From positions 5,661,501-5,725,500 of the forward strand of contig CATNEN010000029.1 in NCBI GenBank assembly GCA_950097015.1: a stretch of DNA of 64,000 nt, written 5' to 3'. A program made the translations under genes and the position numbers. This DNA comes from Macrostomum hystrix (Eukaryota; Platyhelminthes; Macrostomidae). Each line of letters opens with the position of its first letter. Positions within the stretch are counted from its first letter, which is position 1. The notes under the pieces are model-generated. The model saw nothing but the letters and a program-made list of their open reading frames with translations, searched no databases and was not told the DNA's origin. Below are positions 33,801 to 43,404 of this stretch, one piece after another.

Positions 33801-34557
33801 TCAACCATCAGATCCCTACTTCCCAATCCCTTCATCTTCAACCATCAGATCCCTACTTCCCAATCCCTTCATCTTCAACCATCAGATCCCTACTTCCCAA
33901 TCCCTTCATCTTCAACCATCCGATCCCTACTTCCCAATCCCTTCATCTTCAACCATCAGATCCCTACTTCCCAATCCCTTCATCTTCAACCATCAGATCC
34001 CTACTTCCCAATCCCTTCATCTTCAACCATCAGATCCCTACTTCTCAATCCCTTCATCTTCAACCATCAGATCCCTACTTCCCAGACGTGGTGTTTCTAC
34101 TGTTAAGCTAGAGCGCATCTTCTAGGACGCGTCTGTTTCAGCCTACCTCTGACTGGCAGAACAGCCGGACAGTCGGCGAGTCCAACAGGCCGCACGCCAA
34201 GAGACTGGCCGCTGTCTCCATGGTGAGGCGCCGCAGCTCGGCCGGCTCCGGGCAGGCGGTCAGGGCGTGCAGGTCGACAACGCAGAACAGGCTGGGCGAA
34301 GACCAACTGTCGGCAGGCTGCGGGCTGCTGGCACTGGTCAGTGCGACCCAGTGCGACACTGCGCCCAGGTAGTTGCCCAGGTGGGGCACTCCGGTCGGCT
34401 GAATGCCGGACAACAGGCGACGCCGAGGTTCAACTGTCGCCGTGTCCGCCTTCTTCTTGACTTCGGTGGAGGACGACGATGAAGAGCTCAGGGCTTTCCG
34501 GAGCGCGGACAGCTCAAAAAATGGCCGAAGCATACGACAATACAATGCTCCTCGCAT
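30843..34557 (-). CDS. WARS2: Mitochondrial tryptophanyl-tRNA synthetase, four exons
   Basis: Exons 34557-34147, 33062-32933, 32238-32030 and 31269-30843 (about 391 aa). It charges tRNA-Trp in mitochondria. The N-terminus is basic and Ser-rich, as for a targeting peptide. The class I signature is [17 protein letters not shown] (PHLGN standing for HIGH). '[20 protein letters not shown]' and [10 protein letters not shown] (KMSKS loop, split by intron 3 as CACTAA|gtaaga and tgtag|GAAG) confirm the family. Exon 2 holds one extra base: the frame ends ...NNAAIF, and the expected [13 protein letters not shown] continues one frame over, at a TTT run near 32955. Exon 2 is 130 nt and would keep phase at 129, so either the gene is broken or the assembly has a 1-bp error. 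The introns carry two minisatellites and two SINEs. Confidence 0.93.
31275..31640 (-). repeat. 21-bp minisatellite in WARS2 intron 3
   Basis: About 16-17 units of 'aggggattcccgatttaaat' with length and base variants, becoming degenerate towards 31640. It begins within about 10 nt of the 3' splice site of the last WARS2 exon. Confidence 0.9.
31790..32005 (-). mobile_element. SINE family A in WARS2 intron 3, degenerate
   Basis: Shares 'ctctgcggctgcgccccaaa', 'cctcgccgcggattcgagct' and the head region 'tttgccactcgaccct' with the family, reverse-oriented on the plus strand. Internal parts are missing and the copy is diverged. Confidence 0.7.
32520..32882 (-). mobile_element. SINE family A in WARS2 intron 2, near full length
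   Basis: Runs from an (AAT)n tail through the 3' module ('gacccgcagccagtgaggag'), a CA-repeat-rich middle expanded to about 60 nt, the body and the tRNA-like head ('gaccgctctgccaccgaccc'). Confidence 0.85.
33125..34088 (+). repeat. 37-bp minisatellite filling WARS2 intron 1
   Basis: About 26 units of 'aaccatcagatccctacttc' plus 'ccaatcccttcatcttc'. Because 37 is not a multiple of 3 and no frame contains a stop, the plus strand is open for 327 codons, but this is a repeat and not a gene. It covers all but about 60 nt at each end of the intron. Confidence 0.97.
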
Positions 34558-34789
34558 GGTGAATTTGATAGCTGAGAATAAACGCGAATACTCATATACA
34601 ATTGTGTGTAAAAGTAATCACATCAATAATAAATTATCAACGAAAGAAACTGCAATACAAGGAGGTTGGAAAAACTCCGGACTTCAAAGCTGATCCTAAA
34701 ATATCAGGCCTCTGTCGATTTTTCTCCTGTATTTCATATTTTCACTGCCATATGCCTTCCGTTCCTCATCTTTACCCCGTCTGGTCTCC

Positions 34790-35085
34790 CTCTCTCTTGT
34801 CTCATCTCTCTTCCTTGTCTAAGTCTAATCCCTCTCCTGTCTCATCTCTCCCCTGTCTCATCTCTCTCCTTTATCTCATCTCTCTCCTTTATCTCATCTC
34901 TCTCCTGTCTCATCTCTCTTCTGTCTCATCTCTCTCATGTCTCCTCTCTTCCTTGTCTTATCTCTCTCCTATCTAATCTCTCTCCTTTCTAATCTCTCTC
35001 TCCTTTGTCTTATCTCTCTCCTGTGCCTACTGTCCAGTCTCATCTCTACCCTCTCTCTCGCGTGTCTCATCCCTCCCCAGCTAAT
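34790..35085 (+). repeat. CT-rich degenerate array
   Basis: Imperfect repeats of a 'tctctcctgtctcatc'-type unit, lying 5' of the WARS2 start. A shorter purine-rich stretch at 39897-39970 looks like the reverse complement of the same family. Confidence 0.75.
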
Positions 35086-35523
35086 CTTCCCGGGTGCTCC
35101 TTAGCATCGCTGGCCATCGTTATTTTGACTCTGCACTGTTAGCTAATATAGAGAATATTATTTTGGATAATTGATTAAATATAGCATTAAGGCACCTTCA
35201 CCATAAAACAGCAGATAAACAACAAAATATTACGAAGCTTCAACGTTTTTATGAGAAAATAATTATATTTAATTACAAAAGTATTGTGGCACAAAGTTTA
35301 AACTGTATAAACATAATTCTCAGTCATAAACTTTTACCTAACCGTCAGGAAAAGTGTGTGCGTCTTTTTCAACTTAAAATAACAAACATACTGTAAGGGA
35401 CTAATTTAAGAAATCCCTTCTTAGACTTTCTCAGCTTTCTTATTAATAAGAATTATGCTGGCGTGTTTCTATTCGAGACATTTTATATAAATCTTATGTA
35501 CAAGAATGTACACGTACATAAAG
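35086..35523. other. Intergenic DNA, no gene seen
   Basis: AT-rich spacer between the CT-rich array and the second SINE family. No feature was recognised. Confidence 0.35.
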
Positions 35524-35815
35524 GGGGTTGTAGCTAGTGGTTTAAAGGTCGAGGGTTCGATTCCCGACTCTACTAGAAAAGTTTGCGTCCTTTAGCAAGA
35601 CACTTAACTCTGCATTGCTTCAGTTCACCGAGCTGTTCAATGGGTACAGCATCAGCTGGAGTAATTGAGGGTTGGTGTGGCGTCCACCCAGTCCATGGAC
35701 TGAACAAACGTACGCAGCCTTCAGATGCGCCGCGCAATAGCTGCGGCTGTGCTGTCGACTGCAGATCTGGCACGATTGGATACGGTGTAATTAAGTATCT
35801 ATTATAAATGAACTA
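35524..35815 (+). mobile_element. tRNA-derived SINE of a second family (B)
   Basis: The head has an A-box-like 'tagctagtggtttaa' and a strong B box 'gggttcgattcccg'. The central part contains 'cctttagcaagacacttaac', like the conserved core found in several animal SINE superfamilies. It ends near an AT-rich tail. It is unrelated in sequence to family A outside the promoter boxes and occurs once in full here. Confidence 0.65.
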
Positions 35816-35855
35816 TTACTACTGTACATACAGTTTAGGATGTCAAAGGACATCA

Positions 35856-37483
35856 TCAGTTTCGATCTCTCTCCATCACGGCGGCTTTGAATCCGACCTC
35901 CTCGCAGCGGCGCTGAAATTGGACGCCCTCCGGTGTGTGCCGCGACATGCCGTCTAGCAGCGTCGCCAGCCGCTGGGTGTTCACTAAGCCGGCCGCCTCG
36001 TAGATACTGTTGATGACTAGCTTCTGGAAGAACAGCTGATTGACTGGCACGCCGGCCAGACGGTCTGTCAAGCGCCGCTCAGCTTCGTCGATTTTATCGT
36101 CTGGCACCGATTCGCCGACTAGGCCGATTTCGGCGGCTCTGCGGCCGCTGATGACGTCACCAGTGAGCAGCAGCCGCTTGGCCTGCTCCAAGCCCAACCG
36201 GTGCGCCCACATCGCCGTGGTTGGACAGCCCCACAGCCTGGCTGGCGGGTAGCCAATTCTGGCTCTGTCAGTTGCTATGGTAACGTCGCATAGTAGGGCC
36301 ATGTCGGAGCCGCCGCCAATGCAGGCGCCTTCGATTCTTGACAGAGAATGAGACGATGAAGAGAAGCTGTCTTTAAACTGGTTCTGCGTAGAAATTCCCT
36401 CCAAAAATGAGGAAAAATGTATAGTTCTAGAGCTTTCTATATAAATACATATAGAACCACTCTTAAACGGGGTTGAGTGGTAGAGTGGTCTAACGCATTT
36501 GCCTCGCGCACCGAAGTTCCTGAGCTCGATTCCGCGGCGTGGCCACATTTATTTGAGAAGACTTGGGGCTTGTCGTGCATTTTCACCGATGGGGCCGACC
36601 TCTAATGTACGGTGAGAGTGACGATGAGAAAGTCAGGGCAGATGTACATAGATAATATGTACCTGTGTGAGCGTATGCCTGTGTACAGTGTCTGTGTGCG
36701 TGTGTGCTTAGGAGTTAGCGAACTGGTCAAAATTTCCCCTCGCTGGCTGCGGGTCTAGTGCCACCAAATGATGTTCCATTGCCCGCAGCCCTCCTGCAAT
36801 TATTATTATTACCATAAGATGGCTGACACTCTACAGACACAGAGGCTAAAAATTACGCCTAGCCCAGTTGTGGGTGAACTGAAACAATGGGCAATTAAAA
36901 GTGAAGGAATTGCTCAAAGACAAGAATTGTTTCCCATGAGCTGACAGATTCGAACTCTAGACCTATAGACGACTAGAAGTAGACTAAAAACCCAATAAAC
37001 ATTTCATTGCTCCTAGGAAACAATGTTCACTACAGCAAATTATCTCACTATCAACAGTTTCGCATCTGATTATCACCTGGCCAGCACAGGTTTGAGGCTG
37101 CGCCACAGTGACATGTAGTGCTGGGTAGCGCGCCACATGAACTGATAATCCTCGTAGGGATCCCAGGGCATTTTCTGGCTGCCTGGCTGACTGCCGCGCG
37201 GCGCCTCGGCGTAGAGCTTCAAATCGTAGCCGGAGCAGAAGTTACCGCCGGCGCCCTGGAGCACAAGGACTTTAACGGCCGCATTGGCATTGGCCTCAGT
37301 CACTAAGGTCTCCAGCAAGCCTGGCATTGAAGCTTCAATAGCATTCATAGCCGACGGACGATTCAGGGTAATGCGAGCTACATGGCCTTCAATGGAAAGT
37401 GTCACGGGCTTCTGCTGGGAGCACAAACTGCGCCGGAAAGTGAAGGACAAATTCCGCAATGGGCCAAACGCAGCCAGTAACAT
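35856..37483 (-). CDS. Enoyl-CoA hydratase/isomerase family protein, two exons
   Basis: Exons 37483-37077 and 36336-35856 (295 aa), joined within an Arg codon (GCCAG|gtgata, tgtcaag|A). Crotonase-fold enzymes hydrate or isomerise acyl-CoA double bonds in fatty-acid and amino-acid breakdown. The N-terminus (RNLSFTFRRSLCSQQ) looks like a mitochondrial targeting peptide. 'RITLNRPSAMNAIE', 'GGNFCSGYDLKLY' and 'GACIGGGSDMALLCD' are the CoA-binding and oxyanion-hole regions. 'ARIGYPPARLWGCPTTAMWA' and 'AKRLLLTGDVISGRRAAEIG' are typical of the family. The precise reaction cannot be told. The intron contains a SINE. It lies on the same strand as WARS2 with 1.3 kb between them. Confidence 0.88.
36470..36812 (+). 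mobile_element. SINE family A in the enoyl-CoA hydratase intron, near full length
   Basis: A clear tRNA-like head ('gagtggtagagtggtctaac', B box 'tgagctcgattccg'), body, 3' module and (ATT)n tail. It is antisense to the host gene and one of the best copies for a consensus. Confidence 0.88.
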
Positions 37484-37770
37484 TCCCCCTGGCTTGGCTG
37501 GATGGAGAATTTAGAAGGAAAAAGCTATGTAGCATCAATGAATAAATACCATTAGGCATCAACTTATACATACATTTTCTAAATATCTTTATGAACTATA
37601 ATTTTAACCTAAATTGAATCTAACATGACATTTAATCAGTAAATCTATTTTGTTTATTGGCCCAACTAGCAACCACTCGTATGCTTAAACTGAAATGAAA
37701 AAACTTGGTAACAATATTGTACCAATCTCACATACATACTCGTAGTTTTAATGCATATTTATTTCAATTA

Positions 37771-38559
37771 CGAGGGGTGTTCCAAAAGTCCTGTCCCTTT
37801 TGAGCATAGCTCAGGATGTACAGGTCTGATTGCAAAGCGGTTTTCGATGGCTGATAGAGCTTTTTTCTGTGCTTCTTTTGACACCAAACTTATTAAAAAA
37901 GGCCTACTTTTCACAAAACGCTAGGCGTTTTACTATGGAGATCTAGTGAAAGGTTTACAGAAACAACGAACTCAAGAGTCGAGGCACCCAGCGGGCAGAA
38001 AGCTTCACCAGACCCAGTTCTTCCGTTAGCACTCGGTAGACAGTTGATGTGGGAGCATAAGACGATCAGAAATCAGGTGTACTGTCACCCGTGCTGCCTT
38101 GCATCCTCATCCAGAAGTGCCCAGATGCGAGGGGCAAGGTCTTCGATGAATGGAGCAGTAGGGCGGCCGGGGCGAGGTTGATCACTCAGTTGCTCTCGAC
38201 CTGCTTGAAAGCGCTCAATCCAATTGCAAATGGTGCGAAGAGTCACTGCTTGATCCTGGTATGCGGTGACCAAGGCTTGATGAATTTGAATAGCCGACTG
38301 ACAATTTTTCCACAGTGAAAAGATCGCAGCTCGCTGTGCTTCGACACTGTGGGCATCCATGGAGGTGATCCAAACTCCAGATGTCAAAAGAGACTGCTTT
38401 CAGAAACTGCTCTCAGAAACTGCTTTACCGTTTAGCATAAACTTGGTGTCAAAAGAAGCACAGAAAAAAGTTCTATAAGCCATCGAAAACCGCTTTGCAA
38501 TCAGACCTCTACATCCTGAGCTATGCTCAAAAAGGAAAGGACTTTTGGAACACCCCTTG
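37771..38559 (-). mobile_element. Mariner-like DNA transposon, internally deleted
   Basis: Ends are inverted repeats of about 120 bp (37771-37890 and 38440-38559), roughly 93% identical by eye. They begin 'cgaggggtgttccaaaagtc' and end 'gacttttggaacaccccttg', flanked by TA at 37769-37770 and 38560-38561. The ending 'gaggggtgttc..aaagt' is typical of mariner elements. Inside, on the minus strand (38387-38085), is the N-terminal helix-turn-helix region of a mariner transposase: 'RTICNWIERFQAGREQLSDQ', 'RPGRPT', 'LLDEDAR'. A frameshift separates this from 'STVYRVLTEELGLVKLSARW'. No DDD catalytic domain remains, so the copy depends on a transposase made elsewhere. Confidence 0.88.
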
Positions 38560-38561
38560 TA

Positions 38562-41101
38562 GTTTGGTAAAAAGTTAATTTTTGCTCTACTTTTCTTTTA
38601 TAAAATAGTAAAAAATAAGTATGCTGTATACAATTTTAATAAGTTTTATTTCCTCTAGTACTACTATGAAGTACCATTTAAGCACTAACGTTAGAACTAG
38701 TTGAAAGAAAAAAAATGAGAAAAAATATGTATACAGGTAAAGAGCAAAATAACACAAAGCACTATTAGCTAGTATACCACAGTTTATAAAACTAGATATT
38801 ATATATTTTGGGATATTGAATTCATTTGTTTTCATTAAATCAAGTAACTTATTTTATTTTGGAGCTATAAAAGTACTAAAAGACTAATTCTAACCAATAA
38901 CAAGGCATAAATCCCAAAGCATGTATGTATCAATATTCAGTAGAATAGGCAGAACGATCACTTAGAATAATCTGACCTGATCAACTGATCAAGGGTATAG
39001 GTGATCAGGTCAGATGGAGTCAGGAGTCAATTATAATAAATTCATATGCTAATCTTTAAAACAATATCATTACTAGCTGTTATAGTAAAAGTTAGTTAGT
39101 AAGTTAGTCAAATTTGTATCAAATTAGCTCATAGCTAGTTCGTTTCTAATAGAATAACATAACAATTACTAATATTATATAGCTAGTTTGGTACATCCAC
39201 ATTCATCACTGCACATATTTAGCTATAGCTTCACTGTTAAGAGTGAGTGTGGCATAGCTACACAAGGCTAGCTTTTGAAATTTTGGCATAGTTAGAGATA
39301 GAGTAGCAATTTATGAACTAAATGCTTTAGGTTTTTTGAAAAAGTATAATATTTCAATACTTTTAATTACATACACTCTGTATAATATAAATGTATTTAT
39401 GTATTTTGTATTTATGCAGTGTAAATGTATGTATGTATGTATGTATAATATAAAATTATTATTAGTGGCAAACCAATAACAGAACACAAATATAAATTAA
39501 ATAGGTAATAGAGTAAGTGTAATAGTCTGACAGTTCGTGCAGCAAAAGCAAAGTTCCATTAATGCAAAAATATATAATGCATTTAAAAAAGCTGTGGATG
39601 ATTTAAGACGCATGCACGCTATACTCTGAACGTTTCTAGGAAAGAGAGCAATTCAAATTTGATCACGTTTAAATATACGATATTGAACTAATTTCTAGAT
39701 AGCATGAACGCTCTGGTGGTTACGATTCTGAGGGGTTTTCATGTAAAGTAAAGTATCCGATGCTTTAAGTCAGTTTTGCTTTATAATGCTTTATTAAATT
39801 GCTATTTTTAGGGAGGACAACGACAACTCAATAAAATATACTGATTGTAAGCTTTGAAATAACATCCTGGACAGGGCTCACTTGCGGATTCAGACAGGGT
39901 TATGAGACAGGGATGTGGTGGAATGAGACTCGTGAGAGATGAGATGCAGGAGAGATGAGAAAGGAGAGGCGGTGTTACAATCGACCTAGATATGATGAGC
40001 GAATATTCAGAAGCTTTTGTAGCTTTTATATAATTACTTCATGCTGGTGGCCCTGACTTTTCTGACCTCTGTTTCAAAGGTTCTCAGCATGGAGCCTACA
40101 TGCTATTAGAAAAGCTTGCCAGTATTACACGCATACGCCTGACGCCGGAAGCAACGCGGCGGCCTCGAGCCGGACGTCGCCGATCGACCTGGTGAGATGA
40201 CGTTTCGATCAATAACCGCTCGTGGCGACGCGAGTGAATAAACGCTTGTACCTCGAAAACTACTAGTTTAATAAACCACATAGAGTTTAAGAAATAAATG
40301 CTACCGCGTAAAAACACAATAAAATTTACGGCCGATGAAAAAGTTCCTATATAAACAGGGGAATAATAACTTCGCAGGGCTTGTAGCTAGAAGCTAAGTA
40401 AAACTTAACAGATGCATTTGATTGCCACTGGTATTAGTACCACAATTAAGGGTCCCTAGAATAGTAAATTCCACCGATTATAAAACTACTGTGTGGTTAA
40501 TTCAAGAACTAGGCGAATTAATGATCAGAACATAATGTATTAAGTAATGAATAAGTGTGCATGGTAGCCGCTGTGAAATATCTCAATTTGTTAAGGAGCT
40601 CAGAACATCATTTAGCATCATTTCTTATCGACAGATCAGTTAATTTTTTTTATTTAATCAGTTTTAAATGGTGTAAAAACTTTGTTTGAAACAGTCAGAA
40701 AAGGACTCCGCCCACGTCACCGCCCACGTCTACAGCTTTGGTGGCAATCACGCTAAGTTGGGATTGGTCAGCAGAAGTTATAGTTATAGCCCGGTAAAAT
40801 TCTTAGTGTCTCATATCAAAAACACAAATATATGTTACTGAACTATAATACGAGCTTATTACAAGCGAAGAGATCATAATCTCGATGAGTCTCGCTATTT
40901 TCAATTAATTAGACCGAAAAACTTTGCGAAAAAAACAGAAGTACAAAATATGTTCTTCTAATTTAATTTTACTTTCTAAAAAGCATAATAAGAAGGTTTC
41001 GTCAGTTGCTAAATAATAAAACAGAAATTGTCATCTTTCAAGTGAGTTCTGTCCACGCAGTCGGTTATCAATGGTTGATTGCTGTGCACCCAACATGCAA
41101 T
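38562..41101. other. Intergenic DNA, no gene seen
   Basis: Mostly AT-rich. A short GTAT microsatellite sits near 39427-39447 and a purine-rich stretch at 39897-39970. A GC-rich patch near 40140-40220 has no recognised content. Confidence 0.4.
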
Positions 41102-41632
41102 CTACTTCTGCACCGTCTGAACCCTGATCTTGCTGAGCACCAGGCCCATGGTCTCGCACGCCGGGCCGCAGCAGGTGTCGAGGATCAGCAGGTTGAACCT
41201 CTTGACCAGGTTAAAATCGATGGTCTGGAACTTCAGCATTGGTGTCATGCACCAGACATGGCAGTAGGTCAGGAAGGCGAATTGGCAGCCCCAGTAGAGG
41301 CCGAGACACAGGCCGGTCAGCACAGTCAGGGTCTTGTAGAGGCAGTTGAAGCCGCAGTTGTAGCACTTGTAGGAGTTGGTCCACAAGCAGTCAATGCTGT
41401 GAGCATGTGGCGGCTCGGCCAGAACTTCATCGAAGTTGCTCTGCGGAGACCGCGACCAATCGGTTTTTATAGATTATATTTCTGCTAGGAGCGATAGGGA
41501 TTTATAAACTGCTAACCAACCAATACTAAAGCTCACCTTGATGTGACCGTTGATGGTGTTGGGATCGCGGTTGACAAGATCCACCGTCACCTCCGCCTCG
41601 GCTGATCCACCGGACTTCTTGGCTGCGGCCAT
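41102..41632 (-). CDS. CAV: Caveolin, two exons
   Basis: Exons 41632-41537 and 41440-41102 (144 aa), joined in phase 0 (ATCAAG|gtgagc, tctccgcag|AGC) over a 96-nt intron. Caveolins are hairpin membrane proteins that scaffold caveolae. The N-terminus has 'VDLVNRDPNTINGHIK', then 'NFDEVLAEP', the family signature region. The intramembrane hairpin is at about residues 66-98 ('LTGLCLGLYWGCQFAFLTYC' plus HVWCMTP), and the C-terminus ends 'LVLSKIRVQTVQK'. The region before the hairpin is unusually Cys-rich (KCYNCGFNC), perhaps extra palmitoylation sites. Length is close to the usual 150-180 aa. Which paralogue it is cannot be told. Confidence 0.92.
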
Positions 41633-42550
41633 GTCTGAGCTCTTATGCTATCTCAATTAGTAAGGAGAATTTGTTCGCGTCTCTGCTGGGATGGCGCACG
41701 AATTCAAAGGAGGAGCGATTTTATAGAGCTTCGCTGCGTCGTGCCTCGTTACCATGGCGTCGCTATGTGCGGTTGCATCGCGCTTAACCGAATGGTTCGA
41801 CCTCAACTCTATGCCAACAAAAGAGAAGCTTGATCGCAGCGGTTGGTTAGACAAACAAAAGGGGCCTTAGAGAGAGCGAAATCAGGCCTTTTTTCTCATG
41901 TTCCTAGACCACTTGTCCCGTGTTTGCTTACAGAGGGGTAAAGCACACATTGCGGGTTCTTTACTACATACCATTTTGAGATGTCGAGCATATTTAAGTT
42001 AGAGAATTCGCTTTCCCTAAGCCACGGCTCCCTCTAGATCCCCTGTCTCCATGCGAGGTTGTGCAAAGCAATGAGGTCTCGAAACATCATTATCTTATGT
42101 GCGTGATGACACGCAACGAACATTTTTAGCTGCATGGCTTGAAAAGTTTGGGCTGAATTATTTCTGGTTGTATAGCAACCTACTTGACTAAAATATAATG
42201 CTCGTATGGGTTTCTGTATGTTGAATTTCCGACTTGCATGCATATAAATTGTACTTAGGCCTGTATCCACCGGAATCAGGCGAATTTCACTTTTTTAATT
42301 ACATGGCACACCGACAAGAACTAAAGTTTAAGTTAATTTTATTTCAGACAGCCAAGGGCTATATTAACAATTTCTTTATTAGGATCTGTTCAATTCCAGA
42401 GTGATTGAACAACTATCATTAAGTGCCGTCACATAGTCTTTTATTTATTTGCAGCACACGTCAATCAGCGAACACATTATCGGGTCGATATAAAGCGTTC
42501 GATCGTAGCTTGTCTTAGCTCCTATCTCGGCAGTGTAAATTTTAGCCCTT
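41633..42550. other. Intergenic DNA upstream of caveolin, no gene seen
   Basis: Presumed promoter side of caveolin. No TATA box or repeat was recognised. Confidence 0.3.
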
Positions 42551-42902
42551 CTAATAATAATAATAAGAATAATTGCTGAAGGGCAGTGGCACATCATTTG
42601 GTGACACTAGACCCGCAGCCAGCGAGGAGGCAATTCTGCAAATTTCGCTGACTCCTGAGCACACTCGCACACAGAACTGTACACAGGCATTCGCTCACAC
42701 AGGTGTGTACGTCTGCCCTGACTTTCTCATCGTACCTTGCATGGTCCTCTTGAGGATGGCCCCCAAGGGCGTAAATTGCACGACAAGCCCCCAAACCTTT
42801 TCTCCGCGGCTGCGCCCCAAATAAATGTGACCTCGCCGCGGAATCGAGCTAAGGGACATTGGTCCGAGAGGCGAACGCGTTAACCGCACTACCACCAACC
42901 CC
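42551..42902 (-). mobile_element. SINE family A, near full length
   Basis: Reverse-oriented: (AAT)n tail at 42551, then the 3' module 'gacccgcagccagcgaggag', body, and head ending 'ccgcactaccaccaaccccc'. Confidence 0.88.
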
Positions 42903-43404
42903 CTTTAGTCCTTCTAAGTTTCTACTTACGGATCCGCAAGCTTTATAGAACGGGCCATCAACTTTATCAACAGCACCGCAGGCATCTGAATTGATGCACC
43001 AGTTTTTTGCATCGACAGAAAAGAATACATAATTTTTGTAATTTGATAAAAAGCATCTTTGTGTACTCTTAGAATATCAAGATTTATTCAACATCATAGT
43101 TAGAAAGTACAAAACGTTACAGATTTATACGAGCCGTACTTTTGTAAAGCATGAGCACACTCAGAGAGATTTCGCTGTCAAAGACTATCAATAAAAATGT
43201 ACCTTTTACGAGTATAACCCGTTCGAATCCTGTTTCGTGTTTGAAACTAAAAACTTTTTTTTTCAATTCAGTGCGTGCAGCGCCAAATAGGTGGGCATTA
43301 AATTATGAATGCTACATTCACATGTCAGCAAGTATAATGCAAAAAAGCCATTTCTATAATAAGGGCTTAGGTTAAAATTGTCACACTTTTACAGAAAGTT
43401 CGAG

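Noticed and set aside
33128-34111. 327-codon open frame, plus strand
   Set aside because: It is the translation of a 37-bp tandem repeat; all three frames of the unit lack stops, so the openness is automatic.
35535-35575. Functional tRNA gene
   Set aside because: The B box is good, but the acceptor stem and anticodon arm do not close; it is the head of a SINE.
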